64,000 nucleotides of DNA from Trichormus_B sp936914905 (lineage in GTDB: Bacteria > Cyanobacteriota > Cyanobacteriia > Cyanobacteriales > Nostocaceae): assembly GCF_039871975.1 (NCBI RefSeq), contig NZ_JBDPLL010000001.1; one strand, given 5' to 3'. Of the stretch, positions 8,871 to 17,767 are shown piece after piece (within the stretch, counting starts at the first letter, position 1; every line of letters begins with the position of its first letter). Both the position numbers and the translations under genes were made by a program. The notes beneath the pieces were generated by a model. It made no database searches and was not told the origin of the DNA. It saw only the letters and a program-made list of their open reading frames with translations.

Positions 8871-10205
8871 TGAGAGCAGATTTTTCCTAACAAGTAGTCA
8901 CCAAACAGGGAATATTCCCAACCTGAGAAATGCGGTCACGAATATATTCAAAAAAGCTAATTACCAACTTACGAGTAGTAGCAACAAGACACATAAAAGT
9001 ATCCCAAGGCTGAGTCCCTTCGAGAGTCTAAGTCGCATAACTAATATTGCCTCGCTAGACCATAGTTCTAGGAGCTAACTCAGCCGGGTTATTGTGCAAA
9101 GGCAATTCAGGCTCCTCTAAAACATAAAGCAACTCAGAAATTTTGAGCAGAGTTAATCATTTTCGCTCATCTAATTGTTGATGACCACTATCAGTATCAA
9201 ATAACTTCCAAAAGTTATACCGGAGTTTATCTGCCGTTTGCTGACTGGGAGAATCTTGATAAGCGAGTAAGTCTCGGTAGTAATTCCAGAAATCATCCGG
9301 GAATTGATCTCAAACCTCTTGGTGACAAGGAATAAATGGACTTAACTTCTTATAATATCTTCCTTGATGTACCCAAAACAAAGCGATATTATCAGTCAGT
9401 AACTTGAATTGAGAAGCATCATCATAGAAAGCAATAGCTACTGCTTCCATAATCAGAGTCCGTTGTTGTGAACCCAGTTTAGGCAGATATGTATCCAGTA
9501 GGGTATGAAACTCTGCCTCACTCAACACAGTTTCTTGAGGTAATACTTGGAGAGTGTTTTCCATTTAGTTGGTAGTTGAAAACTCTCCAGCAACTCAATG
9601 TCCTCTTAGGAACTCTAACAACTTGCCTTGAGTCATGTTCCCTCCATAGTACAAGCTGATAATTAGGGTTTTTATTCCTAGATCGAATTCTCCCTCATAA
9701 CCGCAAGGACGTTCTGCCAAATAAGTCTTTCCTTCTAATGGTGAGTAGTATTTCTCTTTCCGGTATAGTACGTTATCGGTTGCCAGGATTATGTCTTGGA
9801 TGATTACTTCTTCATACCCTTTGAACTGCCCGTCTGCTGGCAGTAATTATTAGGGATATTCTACTATATTCTTCTCTATCTATTTTAATCGAAGCCTTCT
9901 TACTGCCTTTGTTATCCTTTTTTGGCGTTTGTCGCTCTTTCTTCGATGAGTGATTGCTTGTGAAGCCTTGTTTATTCTTGGCTTTTATCTCTGGCTGACC
10001 CTTTTCTCCCCTCAATAGCTTGTTTTCATCTCTTAACCCTTAATTTTCTGCCGGTAATTCTTTGACTTCTAAATTGTCACTCCTCTATTAGATTCAGTAA
10101 GATCTCTACTTTCTGACCCATGGATTCTTCTGGAATTCCTTTTCGCTCAATACTTTGCAGCAACTCTGTTTGTGATAAGTATTTTGCTAAAATTATTTGC
10201 GTCAT
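8871..10205 (-). pseudogene. IS66-type transposase, heavily decayed
   Basis: Read on the minus strand from ATG 10205: MTQIILAKYLSQTELLQSIE, a basic linker with GSKKASIKIDREE, GYEEVIIQDIILATDNVLYR, CGYEGEFDLGIKTLIISLYY, then after a large internal deletion near 9570-9600 VLPQETVLSEAEFHTLL, ALFWVHQGRYYKKLSPF, LPLHNNPAELAPRTMV and WDTFMCLVATTRKL. This is the order of the cyanobacterial IS66-type transposases. At least four in-frame stops and several frameshifts are present. The segment with the first catalytic Asp is deleted. Confidence 0.8.
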
Positions 10206-10461
10206 GTCTTATATTTTATAACGCCCTGTGTCCCACCCTCAACTTTTCCTCTTTCTCTCTTACCCCTACTTATTGAGCCGATACAATATTTTAGTCTATA
10301 TTCTTCCTTTTCGCCTTTGCTTCTACCCTGTGGGATCTCTGTTAGGAGATTGCGTCTTTACGCGAAACCTTCATCTTTAAATTAGAGCAAAAAATTAGAG
10401 CAAAATGACAGTTAACTTCTAATCTAAAAATATAAAGAACATCCTCGCTAAAATTATCGAC

Positions 10462-10881
10462 ATGGCTCCTTTACCCGATTATCGCCCTAAACAATTATCC
10501 GTCGGTCCCTTAGAAGCAGAAATTCTCAGCATAGTCTGGGAACTGAGTTCAGCTACCGTAAAAGATGTACACGACCGCATTCTGGCTGATCCTAACCGCG
10601 AACTAGCTTATACATCCGTTACGACTGTCCTGCGTCGTCTGACTGAAAAAGGCTGGTTAGCTTGCGACAAACAGGGAAAAGCATTCTATTGGCGGCCATT
10701 GGTAACTAAGCAACAAGCAGAGGTGATTAAGGCACATGAACAGTTACAGCGATTTTTAGCAGTGGGTAATCCTGATGTTGTTGCCGCCTTTGCTGATAGT
10801 TTAGATCAAGCTGCTAGTGACCAAATAGAAGCGATCGCTAAACGTATTCAAGCTGCACGGGAAGCCAGGGGAGAAAAATAA
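10462..10881 (+). CDS. BlaI/MecI/CopY-family repressor
   Basis: A 139-residue winged-helix repressor: LSVGPLEAEILSIVWELSSATVKDV, then AYTSVTTVLRRLTEKGWLA (recognition helix and wing) and GKAFYWRPL. The C-terminal half (~85-139) is the dimerisation region that BlaR1-type proteases cleave in related systems. It lies 4 bases before an M56 membrane protease gene, the classic repressor/protease pair. In Synechocystis the equivalent pair (PetR/PetP) controls the plastocyanin/cytochrome c6 copper switch; that role here is inference. Possible -10 AT-rich stretches lie at 10425-10440. Confidence 0.88.
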   Translation: MAPLPDYRPKQLSVGPLEAEILSIVWELSSATVKDVHDRILADPNRELAYTSVTTVLRRLTEKGWLACDKQGKAFYWRPLVTKQQAEVIKAHEQLQRFLAVGNPDVVAAFADSLDQAASDQIEAIAKRIQAAREARGEK

Positions 10882-10885
10882 AATT

Positions 10886-11725
10886 ATGCATCTACTAATG
10901 ATTCTCACTGCTGTAACCGTAGCCTACAGCTTAAGATACTTCGCTAATATACCCCAAGGTAATTGGCATTTACGATGGGAGCGATCACTATTTTTATTTC
11001 TCTTTCCCCCCCTACTCATTTTCATGACAGCAACAGCAGTAGTTTGCATGGGTACGCAAGGGAAAATGGGAGGAATGTATACCAACTCCTCCAGCTATCT
11101 ACTAGCCTTAATCTTCCTGGTATTTTTCAAAATCTTAGGCATCAAACTCACCTTTCAGGGCTGGAAATCCATTACATCCGCCCGTCAATGTCCACAAATA
11201 AATCTAGCTGGTAAACAAGTCAGACTCCTACAAACAGGGGCTTTATTTGCTGGTCAAATGGGTTTTTGGCAACCAGAACTAGTACTTAGTCAAGGATTAC
11301 TAGAAACTCTCTCTCCAGCCCACCTAGAAAGCGTCTTAGCACACGAACAAGGGCATTATCATTATAGGGATACATTCTGGTTCTTTTGGCTAGGTTTGAT
11401 GCGTTCCTGCACTGCTTGTTTGCCCAATACAGAAGCCTTATGGCAAGAATTGTTAATGTTGCGGGAATTACGAGCTGACAGTTATGCAGCATCCCAAGTA
11501 GATCCGTTGGTATTAGCAGAATCTTTGTTATTAGTCATGAATAGTCAACCCCTAGCATCAGAAGTGTGCTGTGCAGCTTTGGGTTCTTCTGGAGTTGATC
11601 GGTTAGAACAAAGAATAGATGCTTTATTAACACCACCAGAAACAACACCAGAAGCTCAATTACAATCCTGGCATATCTTTCTATTTGCTTTCCTACCCTT
11701 ATTAACAGTAGTTTTTCACACTTGA
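10886..11725 (+). CDS. M56 (BlaR1-type) membrane metalloprotease
   Basis: 279 residues with hydrophobic segments at the N-terminus (LLMILTAVTVAYSL), near 30-60, 75-92, around 165 and at the C-terminus. The zinc motif is VLAHEQGHYHYRDT (HExxH). It lacks the penicillin-binding sensor domain of BlaR1, so it is a bare M56 protease, as in cyanobacterial copper-switch pairs. Probably co-transcribed with the BlaI-type repressor 4 bases upstream, which is its likely substrate. Confidence 0.87.
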   Translation: MHLLMILTAVTVAYSLRYFANIPQGNWHLRWERSLFLFLFPPLLIFMTATAVVCMGTQGKMGGMYTNSSSYLLALIFLVFFKILGIKLTFQGWKSITSARQCPQINLAGKQVRLLQTGALFAGQMGFWQPELVLSQGLLETLSPAHLESVLAHEQGHYHYRDTFWFFWLGLMRSCTACLPNTEALWQELLMLRELRADSYAASQVDPLVLAESLLLVMNSQPLASEVCCAALGSSGVDRLEQRIDALLTPPETTPEAQLQSWHIFLFAFLPLLTVVFHT

Positions 11726-11774
11726 AATATTTCTCCTCCACGGAATAGCTAGGAGATTAGGTAGTTCATTAAAC

Positions 11775-11951
11775 CTACTCATCCTCATTCCCTGGAGGTC
11801 TTTCGCTTAAGGTTTGCTGCTCGTCCCACTCCAAAACAATACGCTCCAATATCTCTGCGTGTGTGCAGTTATTAACCACCGCATACACCTTAATCAACTG
11901 TCTCACTTCAGGACTAACGTGGTGTATCACAAGTTGTTCGTCTTTTTTCAT
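11775..11951 (-). CDS. 58-residue hypothetical protein, ribbon-helix-helix-like
   Basis: Starts MKKDEQLVIHHVSPEVRQLI, continues KVYAVVNNCTHAEILERIVL and ends in an acidic tail. A short basic/beta start followed by two predicted helices fits the CopG/Arc ribbon-helix-helix style of small DNA-binding proteins or antitoxins, but no named family is recognised. Stop at 11775; convergent with the M56 gene and divergent from nblA. No toxin partner is visible next to it. Confidence 0.55.
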   Translation of the reverse strand: MKKDEQLVIHHVSPEVRQLIKVYAVVNNCTHAEILERIVLEWDEQQTLSERPPGNEDE

Positions 11952-12102
11952 CTTTATCTCACTCTCATCACATCAGAATTGTAAATAGTTCGTTATACTT
12001 ATTTATATAACTTCGTAAACCCTAAAATTCATACACGACACCTCTCAATAATAGCTAGTATCGACCCTTTATCTTTGCCCTAATTGGGTATAGGAGCCAG
12101 CA

Positions 12103-12300
12103 ATGAATCAGCCGATAAAATTGTCTTTAGAACAAGAATTTAGCCTCAGAATTTTTGCTGACCAAGTACACCAGATGTCTCGTGAACAAGCTCAAATATT
12201 TCTACTCAAACTGTACGAGCAAATGATGATTCAGGAAACCAGTTACCAGCAATTACTCAAACATGAATGGAAACTAGACTCAGGCAGCATCTCTGGTTAA
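12103..12300 (+). CDS. nblA: phycobilisome degradation protein NblA
   Basis: 65 residues beginning MNQPIKLSLEQEFSLRIFAD, with MSREQAQIFLLKLYEQMM and YQQLLKHEWKLD, the full NblA helix-pair signature. NblA binds phycobiliproteins and recruits Clp protease to dismantle phycobilisomes under nitrogen or sulfur starvation and in developing heterocysts. GGAGCC lies 8 bases before the ATG. It is monocistronic. A 13-bp tandem repeat and then a nifH-like pseudogene follow. Confidence 0.95.
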   Translation: MNQPIKLSLEQEFSLRIFADQVHQMSREQAQIFLLKLYEQMMIQETSYQQLLKHEWKLDSGSISG

Positions 12301-12383
12301 AATAGGAAAGCAGAAAGGCTTATTAGTTACATAACTCAATAAGTTATAATTCTGCTGGTGGAGTTATATTGCCTAAATAATAC

Positions 12384-12435
12384 AAATTAGATGTGGAAAT
12401 TAGATGTGGAAATTAGATGTGAAAATTAGATGTGA
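12384..12435. repeat. 13-bp tandem repeat, four copies
   Basis: AAATTAGATGTGG twice, then AAATTAGATGTGA twice, in perfect register, about 85 bases after the nblA stop. It lies in the convergent gap between nblA and the nifH-like pseudogene. Confidence 0.9.
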
Positions 12436-12525
12436 AAAAACCTATTTGAGTTTTCACATCTGAATAAATTGGGGAAAGCGTGGCAGTAACCCTCCCCAAA
12501 GTCAATAATTAATTACTTTTTGGTA

Positions 12526-13432
12526 CTATTTCTTTACTGGTGCTTCAGTAGCTGACTTACCAACCAGCTTTTCTGTATTTTCATCACTTTCAGGAATACC
12601 AAACTCAATGAACAATTCTTCTAATTCTTCCATTTCAATAGGTGTAGGAATGTTAAGATTTTTATTGTTGATAGTCTTTTTAGCCAATGTCCGATATTCA
12701 TTACCCTGATCACTATCAGGTGCGTACTCCTTAACGGTCATAGGACGCAATTCTGTGTGTTGAACAATATTGTCACGAGGTATGTAGTGAATCATGTGGG
12801 TATTCAAGCTTTTTGCCGGGGTTTCGATTAATTCGATTTCCCAGTAAACGTTACGGCTGTTACAGATCAAACTAGCCAAACGCACACCACTAGTGTGAGC
12901 ATACTTCAAAATACCACGAGCAATAATGTTGTTAGCAGCATACATCGCCATCATTTCCCAAGAGGTAACGATCTATATTTATTGTGCTTTACCTTCACGG
13001 ATAGGCATTGCGAAACCACTGCATACAACGTCACCTAGTACGTCATAAGATACAAAGTCAACATCTTGCTTGGTAAGCACCGTTTTATTCCAAGAAGTTA
13101 ATAGCGGTGATAATACCACGACCTGCACAACCTACACTGGGTTCTGGAGGACCAGATTCTACGGACTTAAGATCACGGTAACCAGTTAACATGACTTTGT
13201 GGAGTTCTAAATCTTCAACAGCACCTCTTTCAGCAGCCAAGTATAATACTGTGGTTTGAGCCTTGGAGTGAAGCATCAAATGGGTAGAGTCAGCTTTGGG
13301 ATCACAACCAACAATTAATATGCGTTGACCCATTTCTTCCATAGCATTCAGGGTGTTTTGTGAAGTGGTATATTTACCAATACCACCTTTACCGTAAAAA
13401 GCAATCTGTCTGATTTTTCGATCAATAGCTAT
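12526..13432 (-). pseudogene. nifH: nitrogenase iron protein (NifH) paralogue, inactivated
   Basis: Read from 13432 the frames give AIDRKIRQIAFYGKGGIGKY, ILIVGCDPKADST, GCAGRGIITAINFLE, VSYDVLGDVVC, MMAMYAANN and IPTPIEMEELEEL: NifH along its whole length. Defects are visible. The codon expected to be the start is ATA (13430-13432); the P-loop Ser of GKGGIGKST is Tyr; a TAA follows INFLE; a frameshift precedes DVDFVSYDV; further TAA and TAG codons follow GKAQ; and an extra Ile sits in AANNIIARG. Both iron-sulfur cysteines (GCAGRG and DVVC) are still encoded. The N-terminal SIDKKIRQ style points to a second nifH copy rather than the nifHDK one. No nifD or nifK is nearby. Confidence 0.92.
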
Positions 13433-14099
13433 GATGAGAGTTGTCCTACAATTATTTTGTTGATAGGTCTGAAACTTGGTTTGAGATGTTGTTCGATTAG
13501 AAAGTAGAATTTGTATAGTGACTTAAGATATACTCAAAGCATGACCAAAGGCACATTCAGATTTTTTAGGAACACAAGATATGGATACGGGAAATTTATT
13601 TAGGAGAAATCCACATCCCCTCATCAAGAACTATTTAACAGCTTAAATTCAGCATTATCGCTTATTGTCACGGCATCCTCAGAAGATGTTTACTCTTGGA
13701 GAGTGGTTACAATAGGGATTCACCTTTGTGCAGATTTTACCCCTGAAGCACCCAATCAACCAACATTGCATTTCACTCTCAATGATTGCTACAACTTACT
13801 ACAATTTATGCGCTTTTGCTTGGTCATGGCTGTCAAAAACTTCTCATTTTTAGCCCAATAAATGATTTTCCTAATTTCTGGGAAATTGCTATATGGCTGT
13901 TGCCTGTAGATATTTTTTCATAATCAATAAATCTCACCGTGATTGATACAGGAGGATAAATCCCATTGTGATCATTGTTCAGGGTTAAAAATACTTTTTC
14001 TTACCTGTGCTAAGTCGCTAAGGAAAGTGGATTAAATTAAGAGTGCCAATAATATCTATACACCAGAAGGGTAGATGGAGAACTGGTAGGTGATGGGCC
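13433..14099. other. non-coding region upstream of the nifH-like pseudogene
   Basis: About 670 bases with no recognised coding frame on either strand. It would contain the former nifH-copy promoter and leader. No clear NtcA box (GTA-N8-TAC) with proper spacing was recognised by eye. Confidence 0.45.
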
Positions 14100-14676
14100 C
14101 TGACCCTGGTGAAGTTGAAGTTAAAATCCAAGGATACTATAAGTCTTTGTTAGAGAAGGATGGCCGTATATGGGCGGCGATTGAAGCCCTAAAAGTAGGG
14201 TAGGGCAGCCAGGCATAGATCCGCCGCTTGCTGTTATGGCATAACGAAACCTGAAAGTTGAGCTTGTGGGAACTTAAGGAAGAAAAGGTGGTTGACCAGG
14301 AGGGGATTCGCCAACCCGGAGGTGCAGGGAAATCAGTCTTTGAGAGGATTGCCTCCTGAGAAGATGGGTTTTTAGGAGTGTTGGAGCGGCACACAGCGGG
14401 TTCACGGATGGATGAAAGCGTCAAGTGGGCTAATCTCAAGGGTCATGAGATTGCCAGATTGCTGGGACATGAGGGAATAGAAGTGAGCGTGACAGTGATA
14501 GACTATATTTTTGAAGAAACACAACTTTCATAAATCCAAAGCAGTGAAGACACTGGCAACAGGAGAGACTCAACATCGCAATCAGCAATTTCAGGCCATG
14601 GACCAACTCTAACAGTCTGATCAAGGCCCAGGCAATCCGGTCATGAGTATAGACACTAAAAAAGAAAGTATGAAAT
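14100..14676 (+). pseudogene. ISAzo13-family transposase, N-terminal remnant
   Basis: The frames read YYKSLLEKDGRIWAAIEALK, EGIRQPGGAGKSVFE, FLGVLERHTAGSRMDESVKW, EIARLLGHEGIEVSVTVIDY and, at the end, NPVMSIDTKKES. This is the order of ISAzo13 (Rhodopirellula-type) transposases up to the first catalytic Asp (SIDTKK). Multiple stops and frameshifts are present and everything after SIDTKK is lost. The complementary C-terminal part of a copy is found on the other strand at 63630-63932. Confidence 0.78.
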
Positions 14677-14718
14677 TTTTGGTTTATGCCTTCATGCTTT
14701 ATACATTATCTTTTTAAA

Positions 14719-14790
<72 letters not shown>

Positions 14791-14968
14791 AAGCTCACAA
14801 TACTTACTATAATAAACCGAAAAACAGAAGATGTCAACTACTTTAGGAAATTTCTTTGTATTTAGTTTTCGATTTTTTTGCAGGCTGCTGAAATATATAA
14901 TTTCTTATACTTTTTGCAGCGCAAAGCTACTCTTCAAGAGCAATCTAGCCATTTCTTGATGTTGTGAT

Positions 14969-15517
14969 CTACAATCCCATCCGCAGTTGTGCTAACTTCT
15001 GCCTGGACTTAGCGTCGATGGTATTAGCTAAAAATCTGCTTTTGGATTGTTTGTGTGGTTGATATCTGTGACGCATCCGACAAACCGTAGAATCTACTTC
15101 ACCGCATAGTTGTTGTGCTGATAAGCATTCAGCACCATACCCCTGAACCATCAACTGCTGCGCTCTGTCTGATGTCGCAACAATTACACGGTAAATTAAA
15201 CATTGTGCTATTTGGTGACGCAAACCCGCACAAGCCTTTTCGATGTAGGTATCTGCGGTTTGACCAAAATCTGTGTAATGAACTGTGAGAAGCTCTGTGA
15301 TAGTTTCTCTCTTGCTGGCGGTGTTTTGATATTGGGCATCAAAAACTATTTGAGTTTCATACCCTTGGAAGGCACTATAATTGGTTATAGCTTCCACTAA
15401 TTCCCCGCGTGCTGCCTCTAGTCCAGCATCATCACGAGTTTTTTTCAAGCAAGGCCAAGTACCTATAATATTGTAGCCATCCACTAACAAAATGGATGGG
15501 ATGATAGAAAGGGGCAT
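14969..15517 (-). CDS. NYN-domain (YacP-like) ribonuclease
   Basis: 182 residues. It opens ILLVDGYNIIGTWP, the NYN/YacP metal-binding Asp and Asn motif, with VFDAQYQ, FGQTADTYIEKA and VIVATSDRAQQ supplying the remaining acidic residues of the PIN-like fold. In Bacillus the homologue Rae1 is a ribosome-associated endoribonuclease. Full length, start at ATG 15517. It is the next gene after tRNA-Asn on the same strand. Confidence 0.88.
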   Translation of the reverse strand: MPLSIIPSILLVDGYNIIGTWPCLKKTRDDAGLEAARGELVEAITNYSAFQGYETQIVFDAQYQNTASKRETITELLTVHYTDFGQTADTYIEKACAGLRHQIAQCLIYRVIVATSDRAQQLMVQGYGAECLSAQQLCGEVDSTVCRMRHRYQPHKQSKSRFLANTIDAKSRQKLAQLRMGL

Positions 15518-15860
15518 GGTTTTTAATCACAATTATCTAGAGTTAACAAAAATCATTCATAAGACTTATAGTAATTGAATCATCGCCTGTAACATAGTAT
15601 TACAGAGAATAAAAAAATCTTCTTTTGACAAAAAAAACCTTAAGACAGAAGCCAGAGATGGTCAAAAGTACCAAGAATCAGGTTTGTAGGAATTTTAGAG
15701 AATTGAATAATTAATTTTTCCAAGTTGTCAAAATTTTATATTGAAAAACCAGATACCTATACAACAAGGTGTTGCTTGGCATCTGGGCATTAATTTTTAG
15801 TGCTGAAGTTTAGTAAATGAATGATTAATTTGTGGAAGTTTCTTTTCTTTAGGATGGTTC
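15518..15860. other. intergenic region, nothing recognised
   Basis: AT-rich gap between the ABC-ATPase stop and the NYN gene. No coding frame or clear structure is visible. Confidence 0.45.
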
Positions 15861-15900
15861 TCTATGTAATTCTATGTAATTCTATGTAATTCTATGTAAT
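15861..15900. repeat. 10-bp tandem repeat overlapping a gene end
   Basis: TCTATGTAAT occurs four times in perfect register. The last two units lie inside the 3' end of the ABC-ATPase gene, so its last few codons and stop are supplied by the repeat. Confidence 0.9.
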
Positions 15901-16556
15901 TCTATCAATCGCTGTTTAAGATGCTCCGCTTCACCATAATCGACTAAAGAACCTCTTTCTAAGAAAAAAGCACCATCACAGTAGTTTAGCTCATCTAAGC
16001 GATGTGTTACCCACAAAGCTGTGATACCCCGACTTTTAACCAGACGACGAACACCAGCTACCAAGTCTAGTTGACTATCTGGATCTAATAAAGCAGTGGG
16101 TTCATCGAATAATAGGACTTCACAGTGACGTGCGATCGCACCAGCAATTGCCACACGCTGTTTTTGTCCACCAGAAAGCGCATAAATCGGTCGTTTTTGC
16201 AAAGACAATAAATTAACCGCCCCTAAAGCTTCCTCAACCCTAGCTTTCACCATAGCTGGCGGCAATTTTTCTGCCACCAATCCAAAAGCCACATCAGATC
16301 CAACAGTAGGCATAACTAATTGATGATCAGGATTTTGGAAGACAAAACCTACAGGAGGTGAAATACCAATTTCGCCAGATTGGGGAGCCAATAGCCCTGC
16401 TATCAGTCTTAGAAGAGTTGATTTGCCACTGCCGTTTGTACCCAAAAGCATCCAAAATTCGCCTTTAGGAACTTTGAGAGAGCAAGATTTGATTGCTTGC
16501 TCCTCATTTGGCCATAAGAAGTTTAAATTATTAACTTCGATGCCTATTGCCGACAT
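15882..16556 (-). CDS. ECF/CbiO-type ABC transporter ATPase
   Basis: 224 residues with Walker A LLGTNGSGKSTLL, Q-loop VGFVFQNPDHQLVMPTV, signature LSGGQKQR, Walker B VLLFDEPTALLD and switch WVTHRLDEL. The FQNPDHQ motif is typical of energy-coupling-factor and cobalt-type ATPases. No EcfT or substrate-binding component lies next to it, so it may use a distant partner. Start ATG 16556; 13 bases separate it from the UPF0367 gene upstream, suggesting an operon. The C-terminus is encoded by a decanucleotide repeat. Confidence 0.88.
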   Translation of the reverse strand: MSAIGIEVNNLNFLWPNEEQAIKSCSLKVPKGEFWMLLGTNGSGKSTLLRLIAGLLAPQSGEIGISPPVGFVFQNPDHQLVMPTVGSDVAFGLVAEKLPPAMVKARVEEALGAVNLLSLQKRPIYALSGGQKQRVAIAGAIARHCEVLLFDEPTALLDPDSQLDLVAGVRRLVKSRGITALWVTHRLDELNYCDGAFFLERGSLVDYGEAEHLKQRLIELHRIT

Positions 16557-16569
16557 TTGTACACCTTGC

Positions 16570-16842
16570 TTACTCAGCGGCTAAGGCGAAGAATCCAGGT
16601 GGCCTAGCGCCACCAACGGCTGCACCATCTTTTTGCACAATTTGTACTCCCGAAATTTCACTAGCACGGACAGCAATTTTTTTCTCTGTTTTGCCTTCGC
16701 ACTTGAGTTCCACAATATCAGGATTGCCAGAACGCATTGCTGCCAGAATCAGCTGATAAACAGCTTCAGCATCTTCAGTAGACTTACGTTGTACAGATAT
16801 CGGGAAAGCAGTATTTTTGATGCTTAAGTCGATGGTAAACAT
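16570..16842 (-). CDS. UPF0367-type conserved cyanobacterial protein
   Basis: 90 residues starting MFTIDLSIKNTAFPISVQRK, with MRSGNPDIVELKCEGKTEKK and a C-terminus ending PPGFFALAAE. It matches a cyanobacteria-wide small soluble family (UPF0367) of unknown function. Intact, with start at ATG 16842 and the ABC-ATPase directly downstream. Confidence 0.83.
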   Translation of the reverse strand: MFTIDLSIKNTAFPISVQRKSTEDAEAVYQLILAAMRSGNPDIVELKCEGKTEKKIAVRASEISGVQIVQKDGAAVGGARPPGFFALAAE

Positions 16843-17183
16843 TTAGAACTAATCACATTTCACTGACTGTAGGACTAATTCTAGCGTTACCTGGTTGATT
16901 CGGTATTGATTGTGAAAGGCCGATAAGAATTATGAGATTTCGTTCTATATCGTTGTTTCGTTGCTCTGGAAGGATCACAGGTGTCTCACAGATGAAATTT
17001 TTTCTATTGTCACTAGAAAAATTAGAGATTTGCACCTTTTATGGTTAAAGAACGTAAAAAATTGTAAACTGGATTAACAACCAGGTTAATTTTCTGCTTA
17101 TAGGTGGTTATGTCATAGCCATCTTTATACAGAATACAGATAAAAGCTGTACTTATCTTATAAAGATTTGGAGATTCTTTCTA
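16843..17183. other. divergent promoter region between UPF0367 gene and psbD
   Basis: 340 bases with no gene recognised. It must hold the psbD promoter and leader; GGAG at 17170-17173 is the psbD ribosome site. Confidence 0.5.
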
Positions 17184-17386
17184 ATGACCATTNNNNNNNN
17201 NNNNNNNNNNNNNNNNNNNNNNNNNNNNNNNNNNNNNNNNNNNNNNNNNNNNNNNNNNNNNNNNNNNNNNNNNNNNNNNNNNNNNNNNNNNNTGAGGGTA
17301 TCCGCGCTTGGATGGCTCCTCAAGATCAACCCCACGAACAATTTGTATTCCCTGAAGAGGTATTACCTCGTGGTAACGCTCTGTAA
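17184..17386 (+). CDS. psbD: photosystem II D2 protein, only both ends present
   Basis: ATGACCATT at 17184 encodes MTI, the invariant D2 N-terminus. After the N run the sequence reads GIRAWMAPQDQPHEQFVFPE and ends LPRGNAL, the exact D2 C-terminus. D2 normally has about 352 residues, so roughly 950 bases are hidden behind the 100 Ns. The stop is TAA at 17384 and no psbC overlaps or follows. This is therefore probably the solitary second psbD copy rather than the psbDC operon copy. A terminator follows at 17438. Confidence 0.93.
17193..17292. other. assembly gap (100 N) inside psbD
   Basis: Exactly 100 Ns, a conventional placeholder of unknown size. The coding frame on both sides belongs to one psbD, which implies a true gap near 0.95 kb. 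A near-identical second psbD elsewhere in the genome would explain the assembly break. Confidence 0.95.
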
Positions 17387-17437
17387 TTAGATGATGGATT
17401 AATTAACTCTTTTAGCATTCATCATTTTTTAAGTTAC

Positions 17438-17463
17438 CCCCGGCTACTTGGCTGGGGTTTTTT
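17438..17463 (+). terminator. rho-independent terminator of psbD
   Basis: CCCCGGCT-ACTT-GGCTGGGG forms an 8-bp stem (with G-T pairs), followed directly by TTTTTT, about 50 bases after the psbD stop. Confidence 0.85.
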
Positions 17464-17582
17464 AATTGTTAATATTGCCAAGCAAATTTGATGTGTTATA
17501 GTAATTGAAGGTTACAAACCCAGAGTTTTTCACTCTGCCTTTTTGAAACTAAGACCGTTTAGGCAATAAGGAGGTGATGCCC

Positions 17583-17660
17583 ATGATAAAAAGTAGTTAC
17601 GCATCGGTCATCAGGTTGCAGTTAGTCGGCTGTGCGCCGGGGCTGTTCTCTAAAAGTTAG
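17583..17660 (+). CDS. possible 25-residue leader peptide with perfect Shine-Dalgarno
   Basis: AAGGAGGTGAT (17568-17578) is an 11-base perfect complement to the usual 16S rRNA 3' end, unusually strong for a cyanobacterium. An ATG follows at 17583 at good spacing. The frame reads MIKSSYASVIRLQLVGCAPG plus LFSKS, then TAG. No family is recognised. The next gene, the porin, starts 700 bases further on, beyond a terminator-like hairpin. Confidence 0.35.
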   Translation: MIKSSYASVIRLQLVGCAPGLFSKS

Positions 17661-17767
17661 CCTTAGTTATCCTGCGTTATCCTGAAGATACTAAGTTAGC
17701 TCATCTAGCTAGCCTAAAAGTCGGAGTTCCTTCCGGGTGTCTAGTTGCAACCTAAAGACCTGCTAGA

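Noticed and set aside
13433..14099. nifD/nifK-like remnants next to the nifH pseudogene
   Set aside because: All frames were scanned by eye and no nitrogenase MoFe-protein motif was seen.
15861..15900. Possible CRISPR-like short array
   Set aside because: Units are 10 bp in direct tandem without spacers; no repeat-spacer structure or cas gene occurs anywhere in the window.
16853..17035. 60-codon minus-strand frame upstream of the UPF0367 gene
   Set aside because: No motif and no conserved look; it lies in the probable divergent promoter region of psbD.
17153..17390. Three overlapping open frames spanning the N run
   Set aside because: They exist only because Ns are read as open codons; the true gene is psbD, identified at both ends.
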